Source: Eriocheir sinensis (taxonomy: Eukaryota; Arthropoda; Malacostraca; Decapoda; Varunidae). From it: a stretch of DNA of 64,000 nt. The notes below the pieces were generated by a model. It was not told the DNA's origin. It searched no databases and saw nothing but the letters and a program-made list of their open reading frames with translations. Positions 21,200 through 31,651 of the stretch are shown one piece after another. Made by a program: the position numbers and the translations under genes. The DNA lies in assembly GCF_024679095.1 (NCBI RefSeq), contig NC_066517.1, positions 1,490,443 through 1,554,442 on the forward strand, written 5' to 3'. Every line of letters begins with the position of its first letter. Position 1 is the first letter of the stretch.

Positions 21200-21928
21200 A
21201 TAACAATCAATAACACACCAAATAACAATGATAAGAAGGAATAAGAACATGTGTGTGTGTGGTGTGTGTGTGGTAGCGAAATGGACTGACTGGCTGTGAC
21301 GAGATTCAGGGAGTGGCGGCGGAGGAGGAGGAGGATGAAGACAGCTGGGGTACTTACCTTCACTAATTTCTTTCTGCCCCTCCTTTAAACCAATAGTAAA
21401 TGTGGCCTGCCTCGCTTCACACACACACACACACACACAACCCCCTCACCTCTCTCCACCCCAACCCACACCCCTTCCTTCCACCCACCCCACCACACCC
21501 CTACACACGTGCTCCCTGACCTCTCTCTCTCTCTCTCTCTCTGAGCCAGACATATTGATGGAATTCTTTGTTTATCGTCCAAGTTATTAATATGGTGTCA
21601 CACATTCTTCTTGTTTTCCTTTTCTTTAAATATTTGTATACCCAGTCTTTTGATTTATCCTTCGAGTTTCTAATTTTTATCTTCCTCCTTGACAATAACA
21701 GCACAGCAGCGATATTTCCAGGTTGAAGGACAGAATCGTACAGCTAACAAATGGTGTAAGCAGGTCCCGTGCAGGTCTGATGCTGGTGCAGTGTGAATAC
21801 ACATGTTGTTGCCGGCCCGTGGCCGTGCAGTACTGGACGGGCACCCCCCGTAAACGTGCTAGTGTAGTGTGAATCAGTACTACGTGTCCTACCCGATTCT
21901 CTTACCATCAGAACGTTATTAATTAAAC
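21199..21928. other. No gene recognised; short (CA)n and (TC)n stretches
   Basis: Includes (CA)n at 21419-21440, (TC)n at 21523-21542 and a 30-bp stretch at 21493-21522 that recurs in the promoter region of the 25-kb gene. 21745-21900 has CAGTGTGAAT twice (near 21791 and 21866), possibly ends of a degraded DNA transposon. Confidence 0.4.
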
Positions 21929-21948
21929 ACACACACACACACACACAA
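21929..21948 (+). repeat. (CA)10 microsatellite
   Basis: Short CA run just outside the 3' end of the next LINE copy. Confidence 0.9.
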
Positions 21949-21954
21949 ATATAA

Positions 21955-22552
21955 GAACATAAGAACATAGGGAAACCGCAAGAGGCCGGGTGGCCTACAC
22001 AGGGCAGCTCCAGAATCCCCCCACTACTCACGATGGGTGAGGTGTAGTTTCAGGGGTTACAGGTAGAGGCTTGATCCTCGTTTACCTTCGGTATACGGGC
22101 GTACGGTCCAGTACCCTGTCTCCTTACTGCACCTACACCTCACTGCCACCTGTCATCCTCGTCCATGTAGCTATCCAGTCTGCTCTTAAAACAAGCTATC
22201 GTCCCTGCACTAACTATGCGATTGCTGAGTCTATTCTATTCCCCCACCACCCTATTACTAAACCAATGCTTGCCTATATCTCTCCTAAATCTATACTTTT
22301 CTCATTTAAATCCATTACTGCGAGTTCTATCCTGCTGGCTAATTCTCAGTACTTTACTTATATCGCCTTTGTTGTAACCCTTGACCCATTTGAATACTTC
22401 TATCAGATCTCCCCGCACTCTTCGTCTCTCTAGTGAATGTAAGTTTAGATGTTTCAGCCTATTTTGATAAGGGAGGTTCCTCAGCCCCTGAATCATCTTG
22501 GTCATCCTCCTCTGAACTGATTCTAGCAAGTTGATGTCCATTCTGTTGTGTG
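21955..22552 (-). mobile_element. LINE family B copy fused to a 22-bp array
   Basis: On the minus strand the order is: array, then MDINLLESVQRRMTKMIQGL (from about 22543 downward), LERRRVRGDLIEVFKWVKGY, RTRSNGFK, a disrupted C-terminus, the 3' UTR and the tail (CATAAGAACATAGGGAAACC at 21958 on plus). The 5' side stops at GGGCACCAAAACTGGACAGC, where tandem amplification begins. Confidence 0.92.
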
Positions 22553-23470
22553 GGCACCAAAACTGGACAGCATAAGCACCAAAACTGGACAGCATGAACA
22601 CCAAAACTGGACAGCATAAGCACCAAAACTGGACAGCATAAGCACCAAAACTGGACAGCATGAACACCAAAACTGGACAGCATAAGCACCAAAACTGGAC
22701 AGCATGAACACCAAAACTGGACAGCATAAGCACCAAAACTGGACAGCATGAACACCAAAACTGGACAGCATGAACACCAAAACTGGACAGCATGAACACC
22801 AAAACTGGACAGCATGAACACCAAAACTGGACAGCATGAACACCAAAACTGGACAGCATGAACGCCAAAACTGGACAGCATGAACACCAAAACTGGACAG
22901 CATGAACACCAAAACTGGACAGCATGAACACCAAAACTGGACAGCATGAACACCAAAACTGGACAGCATGAACACCAAAACTGGACAGCATGAACAAAAC
23001 TGGACAGCATGAACACCAAAACTGGACAGCATGAACACCAAAACTGGACAGCATGAACACCAAAACTGGACAGCATGAACACCAAAACTGGACAGCATGA
23101 ACACCAAAACTGGACAGCATGAACACCAAAACTGGACAGCATGAACACCAAAACTGGACAGCATGAACACCAAAACTGGACAGCATGAACACCAAAACTG
23201 GACAGCATGAACACCAAAACTGGACAGCATAAGCACCAAAACTGGACAGCATGAACACCAAAACTGGACAGCATAAGAACCAAAACTGGACAGCATGAAC
23301 ACCAAAACTGGACAGCATGAACACCAAAACTGGACAGCATAAGCACCAAAACTGGACAGCATGAACACCAAAACTGGACAGCATAAGCACCAAAACTGGA
23401 CAGCATGAACACCAAAACTGGACAGCATGAACACCAAAACTGGACAGCATGAACGCCAAAACTGGACAGC
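22553..23470 (-). repeat. 22-bp minisatellite derived from LINE RT sequence, ~42 copies
   Basis: Each unit contains ACCAAAACTGGACAGCAT. The seed is the single-copy LINE stretch encoding YAVQFWCPH that is adjacent here and unamplified in the copies at 19590 and 43160. Units next to the edges are mostly the CATAAGC variant, closest to the LINE seed CATAATC; the centre (about 22745-23225) is almost pure CATGAAC. The only length variant I saw is a 3-nt deletion near 22995. Because 22 is not a multiple of 3 and the unit has no stop, all three minus frames stay open for about 900 bp. Confidence 0.97.
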
Positions 23471-24227
23471 GGGTGAGTATAAATCAGACGACCCCTCAAA
23501 ATGGCACTTATCAAAAAAAATAAAAAAATAAATAAAGTAATGACCAAAATGCGTCATGGACGAGTCTTGCTGCAGAAAAAAAAAATACTGTGTACTACGT
23601 CAGGAAGGAATGGGAATAATTCCAGGTTGGTCTTCACTAGCGCTTCCTTCTCTTACATCAAACATTTCAAAAGGCCTAAACGGAGGTCAAACGCGTCGCA
23701 TTGGCTGTTTCTTTACGTTCGTGGAGCAGAAACTTTGTCAAAACTACCGCCAGGGCCTTGTTAAGCGTGTGTGCTGGGGCGCCGGGAGGTTTAATTAAGA
23801 CTGACTCATAATCTGTATTTCCGCCTAGCCGCGTGTCCGTAGGTGAGGCGAGGTCAGGTCAGGTCAGTTTTAATTAAGGGATTATGTTTGGGGCAAGAAT
23901 TAGTACCTATTATTATTACCTCCATGGCTCTGACCTACTTCCTGTTTCAACGCCGTAGGTTTGTTTCCTTCAAGAACCTTGGATTGATTGAATATTATAT
24001 TACATCACACACACACACACACACACCTTTATCATTCTTCTTCTTCTTATTATTATTACTATTACTATTATTATCTTTACAATTATCATTGCTATTATTG
24101 TTATATATATTCTCATTTTTATGATCAATCATATTATTTTGTTCATTTGTTTCATTCATTTAATTTAATCTTCCACTGATGTATATATTCAGCTCTAGGG
24201 CTGCCTGGTTCTTCATACAATAAACCG

Positions 24228-24228
<1 letters not shown>
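23471..24228. other. No gene recognised; short microsatellites
   Basis: An A-rich stretch at 23505-23545, a CATCAAACATTTC / AACTACCGCCAGGG region (23655-23760) weakly reminiscent of the 209-bp repeat, GGTCAGGTCAGGTCAG near 23850, and (CA)n at 24007-24027 followed by imperfect TTA/CTT repeats to about 24100. Confidence 0.4.
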
Positions 24229-24298
<70 letters not shown>

Positions 24299-24299
24299 C

Positions 24300-24349
<50 letters not shown>
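24229..24349 (+). repeat. (ATT)n and (CA)n microsatellites
   Basis: (TTA)n/(ATT)n from about 24229 to 24298, then (CA)n from 24302 to 24349. A degenerate GTGAATGTATG minisatellite follows to about 24530. Confidence 0.95.
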
Positions 24350-24350
<1 letters not shown>

Positions 24351-24535
24351 GATATGAATGTATGCCAATAAACGTGAATGTATGCATGTGTATACGTTTA
24401 TGTATGTATGTGAAACAATGAATGTGAATATACAATATTGTGTACCTGTATGTGTGTGCGTCGATGAATGTGAATGTATGTATGTAAACGAGCACATCTA
24501 TTCATGAATGTGCATGAATGGGAATGTGTGCGATT
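24350..24535 (+). repeat. Degenerate TGAATGTATG-type minisatellite
   Basis: ATGAATGTATG, GTGAATGTATG and TGTATGTATGTG recur irregularly. Probably decayed from the neighbouring dinucleotide repeat. Confidence 0.55.
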
Positions 24536-24546
24536 GTGTACATTTA

Positions 24547-24610
24547 TATAATATAAGAACGTAAGGAGTCTGCAAGAGGCCGGTTGGCCTATACAAGGGC
24601 GTTTGCATAT
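24547..24610 (-). mobile_element. LINE family D 3'-end fragment
   Basis: AGAACGTAAGGAGTCTGCAAG then GGCCGGTTGGCCTATACAAGG matches, on the minus strand, the same 3' terminus as 15799-15875 and the LINE at 62.7-64 kb. Confidence 0.7.
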
Positions 24611-24861
24611 TTATCCCCCAGTCTTTCTCTGACACAATATCGTATCGTATCGCACGACTGGCTAGACCTCTTTCCTCATGGGTAATACTTAATACTGTAG
24701 GTAATAATTACCTACACAAACATTCATGTTGAAAGCGTCCAGATATGTTGATATATATTTTTGTAAATATGTCATGCAGCCTTTTGGCTCGACTGGCCGT
24801 GGCTGACATTCTATTTAATACACAGTGCATTTATTTATATATAAATAATAAACATTTACTT

Positions 24862-24894
<33 letters not shown>
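24862..24894 (+). repeat. (CA)16 microsatellite upstream of the gene
   Basis: Lies about 135 bp before the TATA box. It is followed by a C-rich stretch shared with 21440-21522. Confidence 0.95.
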
Positions 24895-24895
<1 letters not shown>

Positions 24896-24910
24896 CCTCC
24901 ACCCCCCGCC

Positions 24911-25064
24911 ACACCTCTACACACGTGCTCCCTGACCTGACCAATGACACACCCTTCACACTCCCCCGGGACGTGGCTGGCTGGGGCGGGACGAGGGCGT
25001 GGGCAAGGTGAGGCCCAGCACCCGAGCGTATAAAAGCAGGTGTCCCGTTAGCGTCCTATCATTC
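24911..25064 (+). promoter_or_regulatory. Promoter of the membrane-protein gene: E-box, CCAAT, GC box, TATA, initiator
   Basis: TATAAAAG lies at 25029-25036. An arthropod-type initiator TCATTC lies at 25059-25064, its A about 32 bp after the TATA start, which is the expected distance. Upstream are CACGTG (24922), CCAATGA (about 24940) and GGGGCGGG (about 24984). The TATA and Inr are strong; binding at the upstream boxes is a guess from sequence words. Confidence 0.75.
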
Positions 25065-25089
25065 CATTCCCACGTGAAGAACGGTGACG

Positions 25090-26756
25090 ATGAAGGGTCC
25101 AGGCGTGCTGCTGCTGCTCCTCGTCTTCCTGGGTGGCGGCGCGGGGCTGGTCAGCGCTATGCCGGCTGAGGATGACAGGAGCCCCGTGAAGGTGAGTTCT
25201 TCCTCTGGTTTATATTTGTTCTTTCAGCCTTTAAGCTAGGTTCCCTCGTGCTTGATTCACTTTGCTTTTCTACCATTTTTCCTGTAATTTTCTTTGTATG
25301 TGTTTCCCTTCCTCTTGACTGCCTCTTCTGTTACTTACACGCTGTCAGTGCTAAAGACAGGTACACCGTACAGGGTGCACACTGTCGGAAGTAGGAAAAT
25401 GGAGGAATTCGACGATTTGTTCATAGAGGGTGACAGATCACCTGCATGTGTTTAATCCTTTGTATATGCCCCTCATCCAGCGGCAGGCGATTTCTCGGAT
25501 GGCAGGAGTTGTGTTTACAGTTCGCAGGTATGAGTTCTGAGCCAATGGTAATTTTCTCCTTGTTTTAGTTTGATGACCACTAATATTGTAAGAAACGCCC
25601 TAACATGCGAAAAAGCAGCTCTGCTCCGGGAAGTCACAGAGTCGGTCAACGCTGCCTAGCGGTCAGATAGATGCAAAATGTCATCACAAACGCAACATCT
25701 TCCCTTCTTTCCCTTGCCTTAAGTAATTTTCAGGTTCTTTTTAATGTGAAATGACAAGGAAATAAATATTTCTTAATACAACACCAACTTTCTGGGTCTC
25801 AAAGAGCATTTCATGCTATATTTTATTCTTCAAAATACATTCCTACGGGAACTTGACTGTTGTGGTGCTGTGGTTACTACTCGTTGATTGGCCGATGAAA
25901 AGCGATTGCCTTTTGGCCTCGGAAAGGCAAACGCTATCCTGGGCACGTATGGTACCGTTTGCGTTTGACTTGTCGGTGACACTACTGAAAACGTTTTTTC
26001 TTTCTTTCTTGAGGCCTGTGCTGTTCATAATCGATTTTTCGGAACTTCTATTTAACCTTTTTATCTTTCCAGAGCGAGGCGGGGAAAGGATCCAGCCTGT
26101 ACTCCTGGTACCACTCCAAGTACTGGAATCAATTCACCTCCACCATTATTTTCCATGACGTGTTCCAGTCGCGCTCCACCACCCCCGGCACCCTCGCCAC
26201 CACCACCCCGCACCAGTTGCGTCCCGCAGACGTGATATGGTTCTACAGCGTGCAGCCTTCCTTGTTTGAGGACTTGTCTACTGACGGAGGGAACGCCACG
26301 ACTGAAGTACCAACCAGCGACCTCACTAACACCACAGCGACTCTGCAAACTTCAGCAACGGAGGAATCTAACTCTACCGCACGCGAAGTATCCCCAGACG
26401 GCCACCTTGGGAACTCCAGCGATACCCCGATACCGGAGGAGCGCCGCAAGGACATCGAAGAGCTCAAGGTGGTGGCGCAGGACACTGACCGTCTGGAAAC
26501 CCTCCAACGTCAGCTTGAGGCGAAAGTGGCGGCGATTGACGATGAAGACCCCTACGCTAGGCTCCTCACCCGCCTGAGGGAGGTGTTCTACACCTTCTGG
26601 CCCTATCTTCCCATCGCAGTGTTCGTCATCGCCCTCGTCTCCTGCATCGTCGTCTGCCTCGGGAATCGCAAAAAGAGCAAGAGGTGCAAGTTTGTGCACT
26701 ACCTTGATCATTCCACGGATGACCCCAAAAGCAAGGTGGTCATCTGCCGGGCTTAG
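25090..26756 (+). CDS. Predicted secreted-pathway type I membrane protein, 261 aa, family unknown (join 25090..25191, 26073..26756)
   Basis: Seen: ATG at 25090 with A at -3; exon 1 (34 codons) ends in AAG before GTGAGT; exon 2 starts after TTTATCTTTCCAG in the same phase and stops at TAG 26754-26756. Residues 1-23 are a clear signal peptide (MKGPGVLLLLLVFLGG...SAM). Residues about 35-60 are aromatic-rich (SLYSWYHSKYWNQF). Residues about 66-155 are Thr/Ser-rich with N-glycosylation sequons near 108 (NATT), 120 (NTTA), 134 (NSTA) and 148 (NSSD). Residues about 156-189 look like a charged amphipathic helix (EERRKDIEELK...QRQLEAK). Residues about 213-231 are a transmembrane helix (PIAVFVIALVSCIVVCLG), followed by a basic tail (NRKKSKRCK) ending KVVICRA. 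Inferred: a single-pass, mucin-like stalked surface protein. I recognise no homologous family and assign no function. The two-exon structure, GC-rich codons, promoter and poly(A) signal make it a strong gene model. Confidence 0.85.
25192..26072 (+). other. Intron 1 of the membrane-protein gene (881 bp)
   Basis: GTGAGT donor at 25192 and a pyrimidine-rich stretch with CAG acceptor at 26070-26072. Phase 0. The intron is AT-richer than the exons and has no microsatellite, which is unusual in this window. Confidence 0.85.
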
Positions 26757-27060
26757 GAGGGCGAAGGGGCGAGGATGTGAAGGGAAGGGCGCGAGTGTGG
26801 ATTTGGAACGTTGGAGATGGTTGTTCGTTTTCGTTGTTTCTACTGCGATGTGGTGTTGTGTGATGTAGTGACTTGATTGGGAGACTGAAACGAGTGAATG
26901 AAATGTGAACGAGAATGATAAAATGAAAATGAGAACGTTGAAGCGCTATCTTGCTGGTTGGCCACGTAAATGAAAATGCCGTAAATGGAATTAAGAATGA
27001 AAGTGATATACTGTAAATGAAAACCTGATCACACAATAAAGCGGTACCTGAATGTGTTGT
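26757..27060 (+). terminator. 3' UTR with AATAAA polyadenylation signal
   Basis: AATAAA at 27035-27040, followed by a GT-rich stretch (TGAATGTGTTGTGTTTC) that suits a downstream element. The 3' UTR is about 300 nt and contains repeated GAATGA / AAATGAAA words. Confidence 0.8.
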
Positions 27061-27609
27061 GTTTCAGGCAGCCTATAAACCGTTGTTCTAAGTCTATGGA
27101 AGTTTACTCTGGAGGTTACTTACTAATTTCCAGATTCTAGGGATAGTTTTAGGGATAGATGTTAGTTTCAGGGGTAGTAGTTTTTTTTTTTTTAGACCTA
27201 TACAGATTCTACATGGCAACTTTTGCTCTTGTTAGGGGAAGTACCTGGGCTGGGATAGGATCCGGAGGTGAGGGAGTTTCCGAATGCTTGTATGTGGAGT
27301 TTGATGCTGAAAATGTCCATCAAAGGAACTGTGGGGGACTTTCCTAACTTCTTATTTTTTAACCTGGAACAAGAAAGATGGACTTGTATAGCGGAGGTAA
27401 TGACATGCAGCGGTGTGGAAGCCTCGTTTAGTATTTATTATATACGAAGATTTTCACGTAGGGTAGTTATTGTAGATACATATGTCTTTTTTATGAATAT
27501 GTATGTAGTATGGACGCATCGTTTAGTATTTATATAGAAGGTAGGATCTCGTATAATTATTCTAGATACATTTTCTTGGATTTTTTTAAAGTAGATACAT
27601 TTTCTTGGG
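27061..27609. other. No gene recognised
   Basis: AT-rich sequence with repeated TAGGGATAG (27135-27160), and GTTTAGTATTTAT and GTAGATACATTTTCTTGG words, each twice, indicating decayed short duplications. Confidence 0.4.
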
Positions 27610-27915
27610 ACTTTTTTTTATATTAATATTTATAACTATCCACCAATAAATATGTAAACAGCTAACCTTTCTTTCTTTTTCCACTACCAACAATAAGTCA
27701 CTAAAACCAACAGAGGACTGCCGTGCACCCCATCCTTATCAGTGAGACGTAATTTTTTTTATAGTAATATTTATAACTATCCACCAATAAGTACAAATAA
27801 ATAACCTTTCTTTCATCACTACCAACAATAACAGTCACTAATACCAACAGAGGACGATGATTTGTAAGGTTTATATACGCCACCATAACTGCCTTGCACC
27901 CCATCCTTAGCATTG
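27610..27915 (+). repeat. ~150-bp tandem duplication
   Basis: AATATTTATAACTATCCACC, AACCTTTCTTTC, ACTACCAACAATAA, CCAACAGAGGAC and GCACCCCATCCTTA occur in order at 27630-27737 and again at 27768-27907. The second copy carries about 35 bp of extra sequence (ATGATTTGTAAGGTTTATAT region). Confidence 0.85.
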
Positions 27916-28218
27916 AGGTAAATTATTATATATATTTCTTAGCTGGAGCAAGTCTAAAGGGAGGGAGCCAGGCACTTAGGAGAGAGAAACAGCACATTAA
28001 TCACGGCTATGGTGTCAGGGATGAGGAGGACATTAGCAGCAGTAGGTGAAGTGCCGAGCAAGACAATGCCATATCTTTGAAGGGTCTTAAAAGCTCACTG
28101 CCTCCTAACCAAACCTACCTCAACAAACAGTTTTTTTAACAGGATAGGAAAAAGATCAAAGGCAAATGACCAATGCTGTTCTTATCCCAGAATACTGTAT
28201 GTAGAGCCTGTATGCATA

Positions 28219-28473
28219 AAGGGGCTATTACACTGGGCAAATTTTCCGTGGATCTCCAGTCAAACCACGATTTCCGCTAGCGTGGCTCATTTGTTTCTTG
28301 TTATCGCTGCTGATGATGATGGTGAGTAATACCGTCGTCATTCGATGAAATCTACCGTAGCTTTGGAAGATCGTGGACACGTCAGAAAACCACGGAAATA
28401 TGAGAACCACGCCAGCGGAAATCGTGGTTTGACTGAAGATCCAAGGAAAATTTGCCCAGTGTAATAGCCCCTT
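28219..28473. mobile_element. MITE with ~65-bp terminal inverted repeats (255 bp)
   Basis: The left end AAGGGGCTATTACACTGGGC pairs with the right end GCCCAGTGTAATAGCCCCTT. Pairing continues through GTCAAACCACGATTTCCGCT against AGCGGAAATCGTGGTTTGAC and CCACGG/CCGTGG. Flanks are TAA at the left and TAG at the right, near the TWA or TA target preference of PIF/Harbinger or mariner-like elements, but the duplication is not exact, so the superfamily is open. There is no coding capacity. Confidence 0.88.
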
Positions 28474-28689
28474 AGGGAGAGCTGCATAATGTATAACCTG
28501 TATGTATAAGGATAGGGTAGCCATGTATTGACTCCAAATGCCACCTTACATAACCAACACTTACTTAGACCCCTAGATACTGTATGGGGCCAAAGCCAAG
28601 TTGAGTTTCGCTATGAAAGAGCTCCCAAAACACCAACTTGCATATACCACTCCAGTCCATTGCCTCCAACCCCGCCCTTCTCCCTCAAG

Positions 28690-28925
28690 ACAAACTCCTT
28701 TTTTTTTTTTACAGTAAACGAAGCAGCTCAAGGGCAAGAACATACAACAAAACAAAAGAGCCCACTACGAATTATTCCTGTAAAAGTTAATAGATAGTGA
28801 CACCTCTCCTCCCGAAATTGACCTCTCTTTCGGCCACCTCATTTGATTTTTTTTTTTAGGAGCAGCGAGTAGCGGGCTTTTTTTTATTGTTTCTTTTTTT
28901 CGTGCCCTTGAGCTGTCTCCTTTGA
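28690..28925. repeat. Two opposed fragments of a dispersed T-rich repeat (family R)
   Basis: 28795-28925 (plus) carries GAAATTGACCTCTCTTTCGG, a T-run followed by AGGAGCAG.GAGTAGCGGGC, and GCCCTTGAGCTGTCTCCT. 28690-28745 (minus) carries the terminal part, CAGCTCAAGGGCAAGAA on plus. The same family recurs at 36.7, 37.1, 37.4 and 45.3 kb. Its class is unknown. Confidence 0.7.
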
Positions 28926-29188
28926 TAGATTAGCCATGTATAGACTCCAAATGCCACCTTACGTAACTCATGGAACCCGACTGCTCTTCTTCGTGGCCTT
29001 GGGAAACAGCTGCTGTGGAACCCGGAAGAGTGAGAATGCGGACCCCTCACTGTAGCGTGTTGGCACCAGAACCTTTTTTCGCTTTTTTCTTCGTTTTTCG
29101 CTTTTTTTTTTAACTAACACGCAAAGAACAGCGAGCCAATCTCCATAGTGATTGGGGCAGCTCTTAAACGGGGGAGATATGCAAAGAT

Positions 29189-29190
<2 letters not shown>

Positions 29191-29254
<64 letters not shown>

Positions 29255-29305
29255 ATCTTCATTAATGAGTTCCTTTGTTCCCTCCGTGTAACAACTGAGG
29301 ATTTG

Positions 29306-29370
<65 letters not shown>

Positions 29371-29485
29371 GTAACTTAAAACAAATAAACAGGGTCGCTC
29401 CCCTCTAAAATAAACACACACACACACACATACACCCAAGCACACAAACACACGTAACTCTTTCCTTTCTCTCCCTCACATCCTA

Positions 29486-29566
<81 letters not shown>
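29191..29566 (+). repeat. Three (TC)n microsatellites
   Basis: (TC)n at 29191-29252, 29309-29367 and about 29490-29566, with a short (CA)n at 29413-29430. Confidence 0.96.
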
Positions 29567-29569
<3 letters not shown>

Positions 29570-29774
29570 TCCTTTTTTAATAATTTTCACTTTCTCTGTA
29601 GTGTTCGTTTTCTAGTTCCTAAGTTTGTTCTTTATTTCAATTATCTTTTTAGTTTTTTTTGTTTTTTATCCTTTATTTTTTGTATCGTATTCTCTCTTTA
29701 TTATTGTCATTTATTTTCTCTATCATTCGCCCTCCGTTTCATAATTTTTTTTCCCTCATTTATTCTTCCTCTAC

Positions 29775-29885
29775 TTTCTTCCATCATATTCTTAACTTCC
29801 TTTACGTTCTTCCATCGTATTCTTAACTTCCTTTACGTCTTCCATCGTATTCTTAACTTCCTTTACGTTCTTCCATCATATCCTC
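29775..29885 (+). repeat. 31-bp satellite, left remnant (about 3.5 units)
   Basis: TTCCATC.TATTCTTAAC and TTCCTTTACGT repeat with a 31-bp period, identical in type to 31652-34035. The LINE at 29886 separates the two parts. Confidence 0.9.
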
Positions 29886-31651
29886 AACAGTAACTTCGCA
29901 TCCGTATTCACAGTCGAGAACATCGAAACCATGCCCGAGAACCCTGACCCGCCGAGGGGAATCACGCCCCTGATAATTGACTCAATATGCGACCAAGAAG
30001 TGAAAGAGTATTTGGATTAACTCGACACGAACAAGTCAACAGGACCTGACGGTTTGTCCCCGCGGTTATTAAAAGAGCTTAAACAACAAATACTTCAGCC
30101 ACTCACTAACATATTCAACCAGTCTGTTCAATTGAAAAAGGTCCCGGAAGACTGGAAGATAGCGAACGTAACACCAATTTTCAAAAAAGGAGACAAAAGC
30201 GTTGCATTAAACTACAGGCCCATAAGTTTGACATCAGTGGCAGGAAAAATACTCGAAAAGATTATTAGAGACAAACTTGTTAAGTTCCTAGAAGACAATA
30301 ATGTAATTTCCGACACCCAGCATGGCTTCAGAAACAAGCGCTCCTGCCTAACGAATTTATTAGACTTCTTCCAAGGTATATATAAGAACTGGGATGCCCA
30401 CATCCCCAGTGATGTTATATACCTGGACTTTCAGAAAGCCTTCGACAAGGTACCGCACGAGCGACTCCTTAAGAAACTGCACTCGGCGGGCATCGGAGCC
30501 AATCTGATCGCGTGGATAAGAGATTGGCTCACCGGCAGAAAACAACGAGTACTACTCAACGGACAGCCTTCCGATTGGCTTCCAGTCACTAGTGGAGTGC
30601 CTCAAGGGTCAGTGCTGGGACCCATTCTCTTCATCATATATATCAACGACCTCGAATCAGGACTGAAATCCACAATATCGAAATTTGCTGATGACACTAA
30701 GGTGGGGGGAAAGGCCCTCACAAAGACCGACTGCGAAATCATTCAGAAAGACCTCAATCACATTATCGAATGGTCGGAAAAATGGCAAATGTCCTTTAAT
30801 GTTGACAAATGCAAAGTCATGCACATTGGGTCCAGAAATAGTAACCACACATACATCATGAATGGGAGACCTCTGCAAGCGATGCAGGAGGAAAAGGATC
30901 TTGGAGTCACTATCAGCAGTGACCTGAAACACGCGAATCACTGTAAAAAAGCATACAACAAAGCCAACACTATGCTCGGGTTCATAGCGAGGAACTTCGA
31001 GTGTAAAACGCCAGACGTGATGCTATCCTATCGAGTATGTAGTACAGTTCTGGTCTCCTAATTACAGAAAGGACATTGATTTACTGGAAAGGATTCAACG
31101 ACGCGCCACGAAAATGATACCAACCTTAAGGGCTCAACCGTACGAGGAACGACTCAAGCGACTCAATCTCTTTACATTAGAGAAAAGACGCCTACGAGGA
31201 GATATGATTCAAGTCTTCAAGTATCTGAAAAAATTCAATAACGTCGATTACTCCAATTTCTTTGAATTGCAAACCAACCTAAGAACTAGAAATAACGGTT
31301 TACCCATTCAGTCTAGTCGATGTAACACAGACATCGGAAGGAGTTTCTTTTCAAACCGAGTCATCCGTCACTGGAACAATCTTCCTTCAGAAGTAGTAAA
31401 TGCAAATACTATCAACTCCTTCAAATATAGAATCGACCGTCACTTCGCTGCGTCGGGAGTAAACTGAATATTGAGGTGCTTTCATCTGCTCCTCAATATC
31501 GAGGTGCTTTCATCTGCTCCTCAATGTCGAGGTGCTTTCATCTGCTCCCCAGGCCCCAAGTGGCTGTCGAGCAGATTAAATCACCAAAGCGGGCAACCTC
31601 GTAATGAGCCAATAGGCTTTCTGTTGCCTGCGTTTCCATGTTTCCATGTTT
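29886..31651 (+). mobile_element. LINE family C copy (RT nearly complete) inserted in satellite
   Basis: From 29886 the frame reads FASVFTVEN, then an in-frame TAA at 30018 just before LDTNKSTGPDG, and an open frame 30054-31061 with RT motifs NYRPISLTS, YLDFQKAFDKVPH (motif A), GVPQGSVLGP (motif B), FADDTK (motif C) and FNVDKCKV. A deletion near 31030 removes part of the region for NSLVRPHLEYAV and shifts frame. 31114-31467 completes the C-terminus (LEKRRLRGDM, RTRNNG, FFSNRVIRHWNNLP). The 3' UTR has three 28-bp repeats (GAGGTGCTTTCATCTGCTCC) and ends in TTTCCATG octamers. The endonuclease is missing (5' truncation). Non-LTR retrotransposon of CR1/jockey type; this copy is dead. Confidence 0.95.

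Noticed and set aside
22553..23470. CRISPR array
   Set aside because: The units are directly contiguous 22-mers without unique spacers, and the context is an animal genome.
30054..31467. Active reverse transcriptase gene
   Set aside because: An in-frame stop at 30018, a frame-shifting deletion near 31030 and absence of the endonuclease show a dead copy.
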